NCBI GenBank assembly: GCA_023408815.1
Contig: JAEYJO010000047.1
Location: 124,001-188,000 of the forward strand
Origin: Bacillota bacterium
GTDB taxonomy: Bacteria; Bacillota; Clostridia; Lachnospirales; Lachnospiraceae
Length of the DNA stretch: 64,000 bases
Direction: 5' to 3'
Numbering within the stretch: position 1 is the stretch's first letter; every line of letters begins with the position of its first letter. The notes under the pieces were generated by a model. The model was not told where the DNA came from. It worked only from the letters and a program-made list of their open reading frames with translations, and made no database searches. The translations under genes and the position numbers were made by a program. Of this stretch, positions 16,516-25,704 are shown in pieces.

Positions 16516-17535
16516 TCATCCTATGATGATCTTGCCCTGGCTGCGCATAGCTGCGTCTCCCAATACCATATTCAGTTCTTCCAAGGGCATCTTTTTATAT
16601 ATCATGGATCTGACATCAATTTTTCCCGATTCTATGAGAGAAATGGCGCGCTGCTGCGTGTAGGGATTAATGAAGGATGCTTTTAAAGTAATCTCTTTTC
16701 TAAAAAGTTCAAAGGGCTTGATTGCAAGCTCCTCCCCCGGCCTTGTAAGTCCGAACAGCATGACAACCGATTTCTTTCCTGCAATCTCCAATGCCTGTTT
16801 CATGCTGTCAATCCTTCCGACGCACTCGATTACCGTATGGATGCGGGTAATTTGATTTTCCAAAAGCATCTGCTTTATGTCCTGTTTTACCGGATCTATC
16901 ACAATATCTGCCCCCAGCTTCATGGCCTGTTTGCGCTTGACCTCCACGGGCTCTATGGCAATGACCCTCGCCGCTCCGCTGATGCGCGCGAGCTGCAGCA
17001 TAAGAAGCCCGATCATCCCCATTCCAAATACCGCCACCGTATCCCCGGGATGTATCTCACACATATCGATTCCATGCAGACAGCATGCTACCGGCTCCGC
17101 CATTGCGGCTTCCTCAAAAGTAAGCGCCTCGGAAATAATGTATGCCTGTTCTTCAGGTACCGCACAATATTCTGCGAATCCCCCGTTCACCGTCGTTCCG
17201 ATACCGATCATGTTTTCACAGAAATGACCGATACCATTCCTGCAATATTCGCATTTGCCGCATAGCTTATTGGGGTCCACACATACTCTGTCCCCAACCT
17301 TTATTCTCTTTACGCCTTCTCCTAATTCCTTCACTTCACCGGAAAATTCATGCCCCAGAATAGTTCCGGCAGGACTTTTCGCGGCGCCCTCGTCTCCTTC
17401 ATAAATATGTACATCAGTTCCGCACACCCCGCAGGCATGCACCTTGATGAGTATCTCTCCATACCCGGGAACAGGCTTTTTCACTTCTTCTATCCTTAGA
17501 TCTTTCTTACCGTAAAATACAGCTGCTTTCATCAT
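16516..17535 (-). CDS. Zinc-dependent medium-chain alcohol/polyol dehydrogenase
   Basis: A 340-residue medium-chain dehydrogenase using NAD(P) and catalytic zinc. Catalytic zinc ligands are visible in GVCGTDVH and GHEFSGEV, and the structural zinc loop has four cysteines (CGKCEYCRNGIGHFC). The Rossmann motif is VFGMGMIG. Sequence character is near sorbitol/arabitol/threonine dehydrogenases. In this operon the likely substrate is a polyol or sugar made from the imported xyloside, but that is inference. The start is chosen because AAAGGAG lies 10 bases upstream of an ATGATG pair; either ATG may be used. The 15-base repeat sits upstream of this gene and also upstream of the next one. Confidence 0.9.
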   Translation of the reverse strand: MMKAAVFYGKKDLRIEEVKKPVPGYGEILIKVHACGVCGTDVHIYEGDEGAAKSPAGTILGHEFSGEVKELGEGVKRIKVGDRVCVDPNKLCGKCEYCRNGIGHFCENMIGIGTTVNGGFAEYCAVPEEQAYIISEALTFEEAAMAEPVACCLHGIDMCEIHPGDTVAVFGMGMIGLLMLQLARISGAARVIAIEPVEVKRKQAMKLGADIVIDPVKQDIKQMLLENQITRIHTVIECVGRIDSMKQALEIAGKKSVVMLFGLTRPGEELAIKPFELFRKEITLKASFINPYTQQRAISLIESGKIDVRSMIYKKMPLEELNMVLGDAAMRSQGKIIIG

Positions 17536-17585
17536 TATACCAATGCTCCTTTCAACCTTACCTCGTATCCGCGTTCGTCGACGGG

Positions 17586-17600
17586 AAATCAACAGTTGAA
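17586..17600. repeat. 15-base repeat, copy 2 (TTCAACTGTTGATTT on minus strand)
   Basis: Identical over 15 bases to 16473-16487. It lies between the second GH31 gene and the dehydrogenase gene, about 50 bases before the dehydrogenase start. Confidence 0.65.
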
Positions 17601-17613
17601 AATATTCATTAAC

Positions 17614-19599
17614 CTAATTACACCTTGTAAATACCGGAAGCTGCGCAAGAGGAGCATCCACTTCGATAGCGCTTCCTCCATCAAACGTTTCTCCGGTCCA
17701 ATAGTTTTTCCATTTGCTGCCGCTTGGCAGGTAGACTTCTCTCTTTCTCATATCTGCATACAGGATAGGTGCGACAAGAAAATCCGGGCCAAACATATAT
17801 TCATCTTCAATTTCCCATGCTTTTGTATCTTCGGAGAAATCATAAAATAACGGTCTCATAACCGGCGTTCCTTTTTCATGGGCCTCTTTCATCAATTCTG
17901 TAATATAAGGCTTCATATTCTCCCGAAGCTGTAAATAAGTCTTGCAGATTTCATAGGCTTCATCTCCAAAGGACCATACCTCATTATCCGCACCGGAAAC
18001 GCAGGCTGCCCCTCCCTCTGTTCCCATAGGCTCTTTCAACGGTTCTCTATAACCGTGCAAACGCATAACCGGGCAGAAAGTTCCATACTCAAACCATCTT
18101 ATCAATAGCTCCTGAAATGCAGGGTCTTCTGGATCTCCGCCGTGGAATCCTCCGATATCGGTAGTCCACCATGGAATTCCTGCAATTCCCATATTTAATC
18201 CTGCTGCCAGCTGATTGCGCAGACTCCCAAAACTGGAATGAATATCTCCCGACCACACGAGCGCTCCATATTTCTGGGAGCCTGCCCATGCACAGCGGAG
18301 CAGATTGATGATATTCTCCTGTCCCTGCGCTTTCATGCCGTCAAAAAAGGTTTTCGCATACATAGCAGGATAAATATTTCCAATTTGTACGTTGGGCCCC
18401 ATATGATAACGGTAGTTGTCGAAATCATAAATACTGTATTCCGGCTCTGCCTCATCCAGCCAGAACACTTTTATACCTTTATCATAATAGTTCTTCTTCG
18501 CTTTCTGCCATACATATTCCCTGGCTTCAGGATTAGTCGCATCGAAATGAACAGTATTTCCCTGGAAATCCATAACCATACGAAATCCCCTGTCGGTACG
18601 GATTAAATATCCTTTTTCCTTCATCTCTTCAAAATTCTCACTGCGGTAATCCACAGTGGGCCATATGGAGACCATGAGCTCAATACCCATATCTTTCAAT
18701 TCTTTAATCATGGCATCCGGATCCGGCCAATACTTGGGATCAAATTTCCAGTCGCCCTGCAGCGGCCAGTGGAAGTAATCAATAACAATAACGGAAATAG
18801 GGAGTTCCCTTCTTTTATATTCCCTTGCCACCTCCAAAAGCTCCTCCTGCGTCTGGTAACGAAGTTTACACTGCCAGAATCCCATAGCGTAATCCGGCAT
18901 CATAGGCACCGTGCCCGCCACCCCGGCATATGCCTCTTCTATTTTGGCAGGAGTGTCCTCCGCTGTAATCCAATAATCCAGTGCTTTGGTGGAATATGCT
19001 TCCCAGGTTGTAATATTCTTGCCGAATATAGTCCTTCCGACTGCCGGATTATTCCAAAGAAATCCATATCCCAGGGAGGAAATAGCAAACGGTACACTGG
19101 CCTGTGAATTTCTCTGTGCCAGTTCGAGATCCGCACCCTTAAGATTCAGATAAGGCTGCTGATATTGTCCCATACCATATATTTTTTCCTCCGGATTGGA
19201 AACAAAACGCATGGACAGATGATAATCCCCTCCCGGAATGGGCTTGAATTCTCTGGCTTCAACCTCAAGTGCGCTGCAGTAATCCGCGAATACATCCAAT
19301 CTGTTCCGCAAATATTCATCTAACAACACTTCCCCTTTCTGGTTATAAAATGTGAGCTTTCCGTAACGGGAGATCCTTGCCTCAATTTTACCGTTCTTAA
19401 TTGCCGCATAATCCTTTTCTATTCTTATTTCAGGTACTGTCCTCTCCGGCTCCGTCTCAAGCGCCCAACGCTCATCAGGCATCTTAGCCATTTTCGAAGC
19501 ACGGACGCGAAAACTATTGGCTCCCCATGGCTGGATCCAAAGCTCCTCCGCGTCATAATGAAATTTCAAACAATTCTCTTCCTGCCTAAATACATTCAT
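17614..19599 (-). CDS. Glycoside hydrolase family 31, alpha-xylosidase/alpha-glucosidase type
   Basis: A 661-residue retaining alpha-glycosidase, only distantly related to the neighbouring YicI-like enzyme. An N-terminal beta domain leads to the (beta/alpha)8 barrel with DYAMGFWQCKLRYQ and VIVIDYFHWP. The nucleophile is Asp382 in VFWLDEAEPE and the acid/base is Asp452 in VWSGDIHSSF. The WLDEAEPE form of the nucleophile motif is common in archaeal and bacterial alpha-xylosidases. It has no signal peptide, so it acts inside the cell on imported oligosaccharides. It starts about 30 bases after the importer permease stop codon and belongs to the same unit. The exact linkage cut is not readable. 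Confidence 0.92.
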   Translation of the reverse strand: MNVFRQEENCLKFHYDAEELWIQPWGANSFRVRASKMAKMPDERWALETEPERTVPEIRIEKDYAAIKNGKIEARISRYGKLTFYNQKGEVLLDEYLRNRLDVFADYCSALEVEAREFKPIPGGDYHLSMRFVSNPEEKIYGMGQYQQPYLNLKGADLELAQRNSQASVPFAISSLGYGFLWNNPAVGRTIFGKNITTWEAYSTKALDYWITAEDTPAKIEEAYAGVAGTVPMMPDYAMGFWQCKLRYQTQEELLEVAREYKRRELPISVIVIDYFHWPLQGDWKFDPKYWPDPDAMIKELKDMGIELMVSIWPTVDYRSENFEEMKEKGYLIRTDRGFRMVMDFQGNTVHFDATNPEAREYVWQKAKKNYYDKGIKVFWLDEAEPEYSIYDFDNYRYHMGPNVQIGNIYPAMYAKTFFDGMKAQGQENIINLLRCAWAGSQKYGALVWSGDIHSSFGSLRNQLAAGLNMGIAGIPWWTTDIGGFHGGDPEDPAFQELLIRWFEYGTFCPVMRLHGYREPLKEPMGTEGGAACVSGADNEVWSFGDEAYEICKTYLQLRENMKPYITELMKEAHEKGTPVMRPLFYDFSEDTKAWEIEDEYMFGPDFLVAPILYADMRKREVYLPSGSKWKNYWTGETFDGGSAIEVDAPLAQLPVFTRCN

Positions 19600-19630
19600 C
19601 TTACTAATTCTCCTTCCAGCAATTTAATAT

Positions 19631-20467
19631 TTATCCTTTTACGGAACCGCTCGTCATACCTTCCACGATATGTTTCTGCATAGTGACAAAGATGATGCAG
19701 CTTGGAAGAATCAACAGAACCCCGTATGCCATAATGCTGTTCCATTTTGTACCGTATTGGTTCATAAATGTATAGATGGCCGATGTCATCGGGCGCATCA
19801 CTTCTTTTGTATTAAAAGTCATGGAATATGCCAAATCATTCCAGGCAAATACGAAGCTGAAGCATGCCGCGGTAATTACCGTAGGCTTTGAAATAGGAAT
19901 CGCAATGCGGAAAAAGGCGGTAAGTGCATTACAGCCGTCTATTTTTGCGGCATCTTCCAGTTCTTTCGGCATACTAAGGAAACCCGGACGAAGCATCAGG
20001 ACAATAAACGGTATGGATATGGTCGCCGTGGACAAAATAGGCGCCCAATAGGAATTCAAGATTCCCAGCTTTGAAAAAATCAAAAATAATGGCGTCAGTA
20101 CCAAAGAGGCCGGAAGCATCTGTGTAATGAGGAATATTAACACGAACACTTTCATTCCTCTCACTTTGTATCTTGCCAGACCATATGCTGCCGGAACCGA
20201 AAGGCATAAGGACAAAAGCATAGAACCGACCGCAATGATCACCGAATTCTTCATTGTGACAGACAGGCTTCCCAATTGGTCTTTATATGCTTTTAAAGTA
20301 AAATCTTCAGGCCATAATGTCGGCGTGCCGGCAAAAATTTCGCTGTCCAGCTTAAAGGAATTAACGACAATCCAGTATAGCGGAAACAGGAAAATACAAG
20401 CGATGATTACGGCTGCCGCACTGAGTAAAATGTTTTTATGTTTATAAGTAAGGTGTATATTTTTCAT
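19631..20467 (-). CDS. Carbohydrate ABC transporter permease (MalG-like)
   Basis: An inner-membrane subunit of a CUT1-type sugar importer, 278 residues with six predicted membrane segments. The first spans about 12-34 and ends in PLYWIVVNSFK, typical of this family. The cytoplasmic EAA loop is seen as ELEDAAKIDGCNALTAFFRIAIPISKP in outline. It ends in a short basic tail. It pairs with the permease upstream and the lipoprotein before that. No ATPase gene is present in the operon, so the importer must borrow an energising ATPase such as MsiK/MsmK encoded elsewhere. Confidence 0.93.
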   Translation of the reverse strand: MKNIHLTYKHKNILLSAAAVIIACIFLFPLYWIVVNSFKLDSEIFAGTPTLWPEDFTLKAYKDQLGSLSVTMKNSVIIAVGSMLLSLCLSVPAAYGLARYKVRGMKVFVLIFLITQMLPASLVLTPLFLIFSKLGILNSYWAPILSTATISIPFIVLMLRPGFLSMPKELEDAAKIDGCNALTAFFRIAIPISKPTVITAACFSFVFAWNDLAYSMTFNTKEVMRPMTSAIYTFMNQYGTKWNSIMAYGVLLILPSCIIFVTMQKHIVEGMTSGSVKG

Positions 20468-20501
20468 ATGATAGCTGTGCTCCTTTCTTCCTGTACTTCG
20501 C

Positions 20502-21407
20502 TTATATCACTTCATCCTTTGAAATTGTTTTCAGGTAAACTAACGCTACCAGAAACAAGCAGACAAACAATACATTGGCAACTGCCGCTCCTTCTCCGAA
20601 ATGAAACAGCTGGAAGGACAGCTTGTAAGAATAAGTTGATAATACTTCCGTCGCATCCACCGGCCCTCCCCCGGTCATTACATATACCAAATCAAATACT
20701 TTGAAGGTAAGAACAAAGCCAAGTACCAATACGGACATAATTGTCGGTTTCAGAAGGGGAATCGTAATTTTGAAAAACTTCTGTGTTCCGCTCGCTCCGT
20801 CGATGGAGGCAGCTTCATATATGTCCCCCGGAATGTTATTCAATCCCGTAGTAAGCAGCAGCATATTGAAAGGAATCCCTACCCATGAATTAGCGATTAT
20901 GAGTCCGAGCATTGCCGTATTTCCTTGAAGAAGCCATCCGATCGGCTGCTTGATTATATGTAAATTCATCAAAATAGTGTTGATGATACCATTGCTTTCT
21001 GCAAACATAAACTTAAATACAAGTGCGGTTACCGTGACCGGAAGCATCCAACTGATAACAATAAATCCCCTGATTGCCTTTGAAAGTGCAAACTTCTTAG
21101 CAAAAAACATCGCAAATAAAAATCCCAGCGAAAATTGAATTACCAGGCATCCGATCGTATAAACAAATGTGTGCAATAACGCTTTTCTAAAGGTTAAATC
21201 CATAAAGATCAATTTATAATTATCAAATCCTACAAAGTCTCTTGCTGCGCTGCCCAATGTTTTTGCAGTCACGTCCTGAAGACTGATCATCCAGTTGTAT
21301 GCAATCGGGTATCCTATAAATGTCAGCATATAAATAACCGCCGGTACAATAAAAAAATATCCGAGTATCTGTTCTCTTCTCTCCCGCTTATTTGACTGCA
21401 TATTCAA
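20502..21407 (-). CDS. Carbohydrate ABC transporter permease (UgpA/MalF-like)
   Basis: The first permease of the CUT1 importer, 301 residues. A basic N-terminus (NKRERREQILGYF) precedes the first membrane segment, followed by five more. The EAA loop reads YEAASIDGASGTQKFFKITIPLL. It lies between the lipoprotein gene and the MalG-like permease gene, with a terminator-like hairpin before it that would lower its expression relative to the binding protein. A ribosome site AAGGAAGG precedes the start. Confidence 0.93.
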   Translation of the reverse strand: MNMQSNKRERREQILGYFFIVPAVIYMLTFIGYPIAYNWMISLQDVTAKTLGSAARDFVGFDNYKLIFMDLTFRKALLHTFVYTIGCLVIQFSLGFLFAMFFAKKFALSKAIRGFIVISWMLPVTVTALVFKFMFAESNGIINTILMNLHIIKQPIGWLLQGNTAMLGLIIANSWVGIPFNMLLLTTGLNNIPGDIYEAASIDGASGTQKFFKITIPLLKPTIMSVLVLGFVLTFKVFDLVYVMTGGGPVDATEVLSTYSYKLSFQLFHFGEGAAVANVLFVCLFLVALVYLKTISKDEVI

Positions 21408-21437
21408 CCTTCCTTTCCAATGAGTGTTTTACAGTAC

Positions 21438-21484
21438 AAAAAGTCCCATCACATCACAATTTATTATTGTACATGCGATGGGAC
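21438..21484 (-). terminator. Attenuator-like hairpin after the sugar-binding lipoprotein gene
   Basis: GTCCCATC and GATGGGAC form the base of a long stem (21443-21484) with minor mismatches near the loop. It is followed on the minus strand by TTTTT. It sits between the lipoprotein and first permease genes and probably ends part of the transcripts. Confidence 0.7.
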
Positions 21485-21492
21485 ATTCTCTT

Positions 21493-22812
21493 TTATTTTG
21501 AACCTATAGCATCTATCTTAGCCTGAGCATCCGTCATTGCGGTATCCACATCTTTTTGTCCTGTGAATACTTCCTGCTGTGCGGTGTAAATTGCTGCGGA
21601 GATTTCCGGCCAATCAGGTGAAGGACCTCTGGACTGCGCACTCGGCATTACCTCCGCAAATACGGAATTGAGAGGATCGTCCGCAAACATTTCCTGTACA
21701 TTTACATCGGCTCTCGGCGAAAAACGTCCGATGGATTTGCAAATATCCTGTGACTTTTCTTTGCTCGTGATCCAGGTTAAGAATTTCCATGATGCCTCTA
21801 CATTAGCGCCGGTACAGATAGCAACATTCTCACCTCCGAGTACGGAAGCATATTCTCCGTTATCTGCCTTCGGAACTTTTGCGACGCCGTAAGCAAGGTC
21901 CGGAGCATCATCTGCAAGTCCCGAGAACTGCCAGGGACCGTTGATCATCATGGCTGCCTGTCCTGCTGCAAATTGCTTTTCAGCATCTGCCTGCGTCCAG
22001 TTCACACATTCTCTGCTGATATAACCTTTTTCAATTAAGCCATATAAATATGACATGGATTCTTTAGAGCCTTCGGAAGCTAAATCGGTCACGCTTCCGC
22101 CTGAAGACAATAACCAGGGCATATACTGGAAGGTGCCTTCCTCATTACCGATTGCTGAAATAGCCAATCCTTTACATGTATCTGTTGTCAGTTTTTCACA
22201 AGCTGCTTCCAGTTCAGACCAGGTGGTGGGTACCTCTATCCCTGCCGCATCCAGCATTTCCTTGTTATAGAAAAGGCCCAGGCAATTGTTTCCCCACGGA
22301 AGTCCGTATAATTTACCTTCATAATAGCAGGAGTTAATAGAACCTTCCATGAAACTTGCATCATCCCATGAATTGTAAAGGTCTGTGATATCTTCAAAAA
22401 CACCCATGGACGCATAAGAATTATGATCCGGGTTATCCACCATGCCGCAATCCGGCAATTCTCCCGATACCACACCGATCGTATATTGCTTCATGAGCTC
22501 ATCTCTCGGTAAATATTGCGCTGTTACATAAATTTCATCCTGTGCATTGTTGAATTCTTCCACAGCCTGGTTCACATATTTTCCTTCTTTGTCTTCCGAC
22601 ATATAGTGCCAGAAAGTAATCTCCGTTCTTCCGTCTGCAGATGCCTCGTCGGTACCGGAATCCGTACTTGCAGTATTTTCATTTTCCACTGCCGTATTGT
22701 CCGCTGCTTCTGTTACCTTCTCCCCGGAAGCTGTTTCCGTGCTGCTCCCGCATGCCATAAGTGTTCCGGCAACCATTGCCATTGCCGTTAATAATGCTAT
22801 ACTCTTTTTCAT
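21493..22812 (-). CDS. Extracellular sugar-binding lipoprotein of a CUT1 importer
   Basis: The substrate-binding protein, 439 residues, exported and lipid-anchored: the signal peptide ends in a lipobox GTLMAC with Cys21. A Ser/Thr/Glu-rich linker of about 40 residues follows. The mature part is a family-1 solute-binding protein (TEITFWHYMSEDKEG, later LPWGNNCLGLFYNKEML and AAMMINGPWQFSG). In context it should bind oligosaccharides with alpha-xylosyl or similar ends. The promoter seems to have a TATACT -10 (22849-22844) but no good -35, as expected for an operon that needs the YesN-type activator encoded just upstream. Confidence 0.93.
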   Translation of the reverse strand: MKKSIALLTAMAMVAGTLMACGSSTETASGEKVTEAADNTAVENENTASTDSGTDEASADGRTEITFWHYMSEDKEGKYVNQAVEEFNNAQDEIYVTAQYLPRDELMKQYTIGVVSGELPDCGMVDNPDHNSYASMGVFEDITDLYNSWDDASFMEGSINSCYYEGKLYGLPWGNNCLGLFYNKEMLDAAGIEVPTTWSELEAACEKLTTDTCKGLAISAIGNEEGTFQYMPWLLSSGGSVTDLASEGSKESMSYLYGLIEKGYISRECVNWTQADAEKQFAAGQAAMMINGPWQFSGLADDAPDLAYGVAKVPKADNGEYASVLGGENVAICTGANVEASWKFLTWITSKEKSQDICKSIGRFSPRADVNVQEMFADDPLNSVFAEVMPSAQSRGPSPDWPEISAAIYTAQQEVFTGQKDVDTAMTDAQAKIDAIGSK

Positions 22813-22906
22813 CTGTTACCCTCCTTCGTTTCTTTGTAACTTTAGTATAATCGCTGGAAAGCAAACAAAAAATTCCAATATTTTAAAAAAAGTGTATAAA
22901 ATCTTT

Positions 22907-23641
22907 CTATTTTCTTTTATTTTTTTGTACATCTATTGCAAACTGCTTAGCGGAAACTCCTGTATATTCCTTAAATACTTTGGAAAAATATTTCTGATCC
23001 GAATACCCTACACTGCATGCCACTTCATAAATCTTCATATCAGTAGACAAAATAAGCTCCTTGGCTTTTTCTATTCGGACTTTTTTTAAATAGTTGGAAA
23101 ATGTCATTTTTGTTTCTTTGGCAAACAAATTACTTATATATTCAGGCGTCAGTCTGAATTTATCGGCAAAAGTATCGAGCCCCAGACGCATGCCGTAACT
23201 TTCCTCCATTATCGCGATCATTTCCTTCACCATCCCCGAATATTCTTCCTCTTCCGGCCGACTGGCTTCTTCTCCGTTTCCTGCCAGCTTGATCAGTAAT
23301 TCCTTGACGCTGGATATCGTTGCCGGCTTTAACAGGTATTCTTTTACACCAAGATGTATTCCTCTTCTCGCATATTCGAAATCGGCATAACCGCTCAGTA
23401 TTACAAATGTACAGGCGGCTCCCATTTCCTTTGCTTTCTCAATCATCTGCAGGCCGTCAATCTTGGGCATCTGAATATCGGTGATCACAATATCAGGCTC
23501 CAGATCCTGAATCATTTTAAGGCCCTCATATCCGTTTTCAGCTTCCCCTATTACCTTACACCCCATATCCACTTTATTAATAAGGCTTCCAAGACCCTGT
23601 CTGGTTCTGAATTCATCTTCTACGATAACAATCGTTTTCAT
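22907..23641 (-). CDS. Response regulator with AraC-type DNA-binding domain (YesN-like)
   Basis: A receiver domain (about 1-120) with the acidic pocket VEDE and phosphoacceptor Asp55 in VITDIQMP. The conserved Lys lies in EYLLKPA near residue 105. A short linker and two AraC-type helix-turn-helix motifs fill the C-terminal 100 residues (FADKFRLTPEYISNLFAKET, then VACSVGYSDQKYFSKVFKEY). At 244 residues it is shorter than most YesN proteins. It is coupled to the sensor kinase: the kinase stop, a GTG and this ATG read TAG-GTG-ATG, with AAGGAG just upstream. It probably activates the downstream importer operon. Confidence 0.93.
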   Translation of the reverse strand: MKTIVIVEDEFRTRQGLGSLINKVDMGCKVIGEAENGYEGLKMIQDLEPDIVITDIQMPKIDGLQMIEKAKEMGAACTFVILSGYADFEYARRGIHLGVKEYLLKPATISSVKELLIKLAGNGEEASRPEEEEYSGMVKEMIAIMEESYGMRLGLDTFADKFRLTPEYISNLFAKETKMTFSNYLKKVRIEKAKELILSTDMKIYEVACSVGYSDQKYFSKVFKEYTGVSAKQFAIDVQKNKRK

Positions 23642-23644
23642 CAC

Positions 23645-25462
23645 CTATCTCCTTCTCTCGTTTTGTCTGTTCGGTATGATCAGAATAAACTCGCTGCCTT
23701 CGCTAAGCTTACTGTTGACAATAATCTCCGCTTCTTCCTGATAATATATCCTCAGCCTGTGGATGACATTGCTGATTCCTATATGCTTGCTGTTAAGAGG
23801 TCCATTGTCCTCTATTTCTTGTGTAATCTCCGCAACAACCTCGTTCTCCATGCCGCAGCCATTGTCCTTAATACGAATTTCGAGTTTTTCATCCTGACGG
23901 ACAAAAGCTTTCACATAGATCATTCCGCCTTCCTTTACCTCTTCAAAAGCATGCAATATCGTATTTTCAATGATAGGCTGCAAGAGCATTTTATAAATAG
24001 GAAATTCCATCGCTTGCTCAGTAATATCATAGCTGCAGTCAAATGAATTATGAAAACGATCTCTTTGAAGAAAAATGTATTTCTTCAACCAGCTGATCTC
24101 CGCTTCCAGAACTACTTCCATATCGATGTTGGAAACACTGTACCTTAAAAGGCTTCCTAAGGTTCCCAGCATATCGCTGATTTCCACCTCATCATGTTCA
24201 ATAGCTCTCCAGTTAATGGAATCCAGTGTATTGAAAAGAAAATGAGGGTTGATCTGCGCTTCAAGGGCCTTTATCTCCGCATGCTTTTGGCTGATTGCTG
24301 CCGCCTTGATTTCCTCATTTCTCTGACGGAGCATTTCTACAAGGGAATTAACCCTTTCCGTCATCTTATTGAACTGTCTGACGATTACATATAGCTCATC
24401 CTTTTCATTCACATCCACATCGATCTTATCTTCGCCTATCCCTTCATAATCATGGATACCCTGTGCTATCTTCTGGACAGTTCCTATATACTTTCTCGAT
24501 GCAAAAAACACGACCAAAAAAAAGAAACAGGTAACCGTTATCATGAGAATAAAGACCACACTTACCAGATGATAGATATCTTTTCTGTATACGGCGGTAT
24601 CAATAATATTTACAATTGTCCAATCAGTTCCCTCTATCTTTTTTCTATTCTCCGATATTCTTTTGATATTACCGAATTCATCATCCAGATAGTCGTTATA
24701 ATTCTTATTTAAGTAAGAGTTTTGAACCCCGGCAATGATTCTGTCCTCACCATTCAATATTACCGTAGTAATTCCGTTTGCTTCTTTTCCGTTCTTTTGA
24801 CTCTCATCGCCTTCATCAAACAAAAGTACATCATCATCCAGCGCCATAACCAACACGCCTTTTTGCTCTTTTGTCTTGAGATGTTTTACCGGGTAACCCA
24901 TCATTATAACATAATCATCTCTTCCTTCCGTATTGCTTAAATTAACGGAAGCTATAAAAGATAATTTCTGTTCTTTATTGATTTTATCGTAAATTTCTTC
25001 TCTTTGCTCCGGATCCGCCCAAATACTTTCGTTCATACTGCCATACCATTTTGAATAGGTTACATACTGCCCGTTATCCGCGACAAAAGCGGCGCTCCGG
25101 ATGCTCTGGTAGGTATAAACGCTCCTTCGAAGCAAGGTCTCCATAGCGGCTCCATTTACCAGAAGGTCCTCTTCATCTCCTTTATTAATGCTGTCAGCCA
25201 GCTTTATGCACTCGTTATTGATGAGGAGTTCATACAAAACGCCCTTCAGGGCGTCCATCCTTTCCTGAACAACAACCTCATGCTGTCTTGTATTCTGCTC
25301 CACAAGGCTGTAGGCACCTTTTAAAATGCTATTGTAGTACATGATGCTTGCCGAAAAAGTTATGATGATGATCGGAAGTACAGCCATAAGCAAGTACACG
25401 ATGATAACCTTTCTTTGTATGCTGGATTTTCTTCCAAAAAGACCTTCCATGTATTCTTTCAT
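23645..25462 (-). CDS. Sensor histidine kinase, YesM family
   Basis: A membrane-bound sensor of about 605 residues. A short N-terminus, a membrane segment, a long extracytoplasmic sensor (about 45-290) and a second membrane segment are followed by a HAMP domain. The kinase core is of the His_kinase (PF06580) type, with the phosphoacceptor His in QINPHFLFNTLDSINW, the N box ENTILHAFEE and the G box IKDNGCGM. It presumably detects the sugar or sugar-loaded lipoprotein outside the cell. The start is placed at MKEYMEGLFGRK after a GAGAGGG site; the frame is open 27 codons further but without a ribosome site. The response regulator gene follows directly. Confidence 0.92.
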   Translation of the reverse strand: MKEYMEGLFGRKSSIQRKVIIVYLLMAVLPIIIITFSASIMYYNSILKGAYSLVEQNTRQHEVVVQERMDALKGVLYELLINNECIKLADSINKGDEEDLLVNGAAMETLLRRSVYTYQSIRSAAFVADNGQYVTYSKWYGSMNESIWADPEQREEIYDKINKEQKLSFIASVNLSNTEGRDDYVIMMGYPVKHLKTKEQKGVLVMALDDDVLLFDEGDESQKNGKEANGITTVILNGEDRIIAGVQNSYLNKNYNDYLDDEFGNIKRISENRKKIEGTDWTIVNIIDTAVYRKDIYHLVSVVFILMITVTCFFFLVVFFASRKYIGTVQKIAQGIHDYEGIGEDKIDVDVNEKDELYVIVRQFNKMTERVNSLVEMLRQRNEEIKAAAISQKHAEIKALEAQINPHFLFNTLDSINWRAIEHDEVEISDMLGTLGSLLRYSVSNIDMEVVLEAEISWLKKYIFLQRDRFHNSFDCSYDITEQAMEFPIYKMLLQPIIENTILHAFEEVKEGGMIYVKAFVRQDEKLEIRIKDNGCGMENEVVAEITQEIEDNGPLNSKHIGISNVIHRLRIYYQEEAEIIVNSKLSEGSEFILIIPNRQNERRR

Positions 25463-25534
25463 GCTTATTATATCCCTCTCAACCTTTGTTGCTTTTACAT
25501 ATTTGCATAATAAACCTTTGTCTATTTTCAGTCT

Positions 25535-25563
25535 ATTATACACTATCTCCTTCTATTTGCGAA
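25535..25563 (-). promoter_or_regulatory. Probable promoter of the first sensor kinase gene
   Basis: On the minus strand, TTCGCA (25563-25558) and TATAAT (25540-25535) are 17 bases apart, about 75 bases before the kinase start. Confidence 0.5.
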
Positions 25564-25584
25564 TTATTTGACCGGTGACACGTC

Positions 25585-25603
25585 AACTAAAATAATTTTA
25601 GTT
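25585..25603. promoter_or_regulatory. 19-base perfect palindrome upstream of the lacI-type gene
   Basis: AACTAAAAT and ATTTTAGTT flank a single A. The half AATTTTAGTT recurs at 26764-26773, just before the promoter of the iron-importer operon. A site for the adjacent LacI-type regulator is possible, though the centre lacks the usual CG. Confidence 0.5.
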
Positions 25604-25616
25604 TATTAAATATAAA

Positions 25617-25645
25617 TTGAATTTTTCTGATAAAGTATGTATATT
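25617..25645 (+). promoter_or_regulatory. Probable promoter of the lacI-type gene
   Basis: TTGAAT (25617-25622) and TATATT (25640-25645) are separated by 17 bases, 60 bases before the start codon. Confidence 0.55.
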
Positions 25646-25704
25646 AAACATAACGAACTGATTTATGTTCAAGAAATGATGTAATTAAAATGCGGAGGTT
25701 AGAT

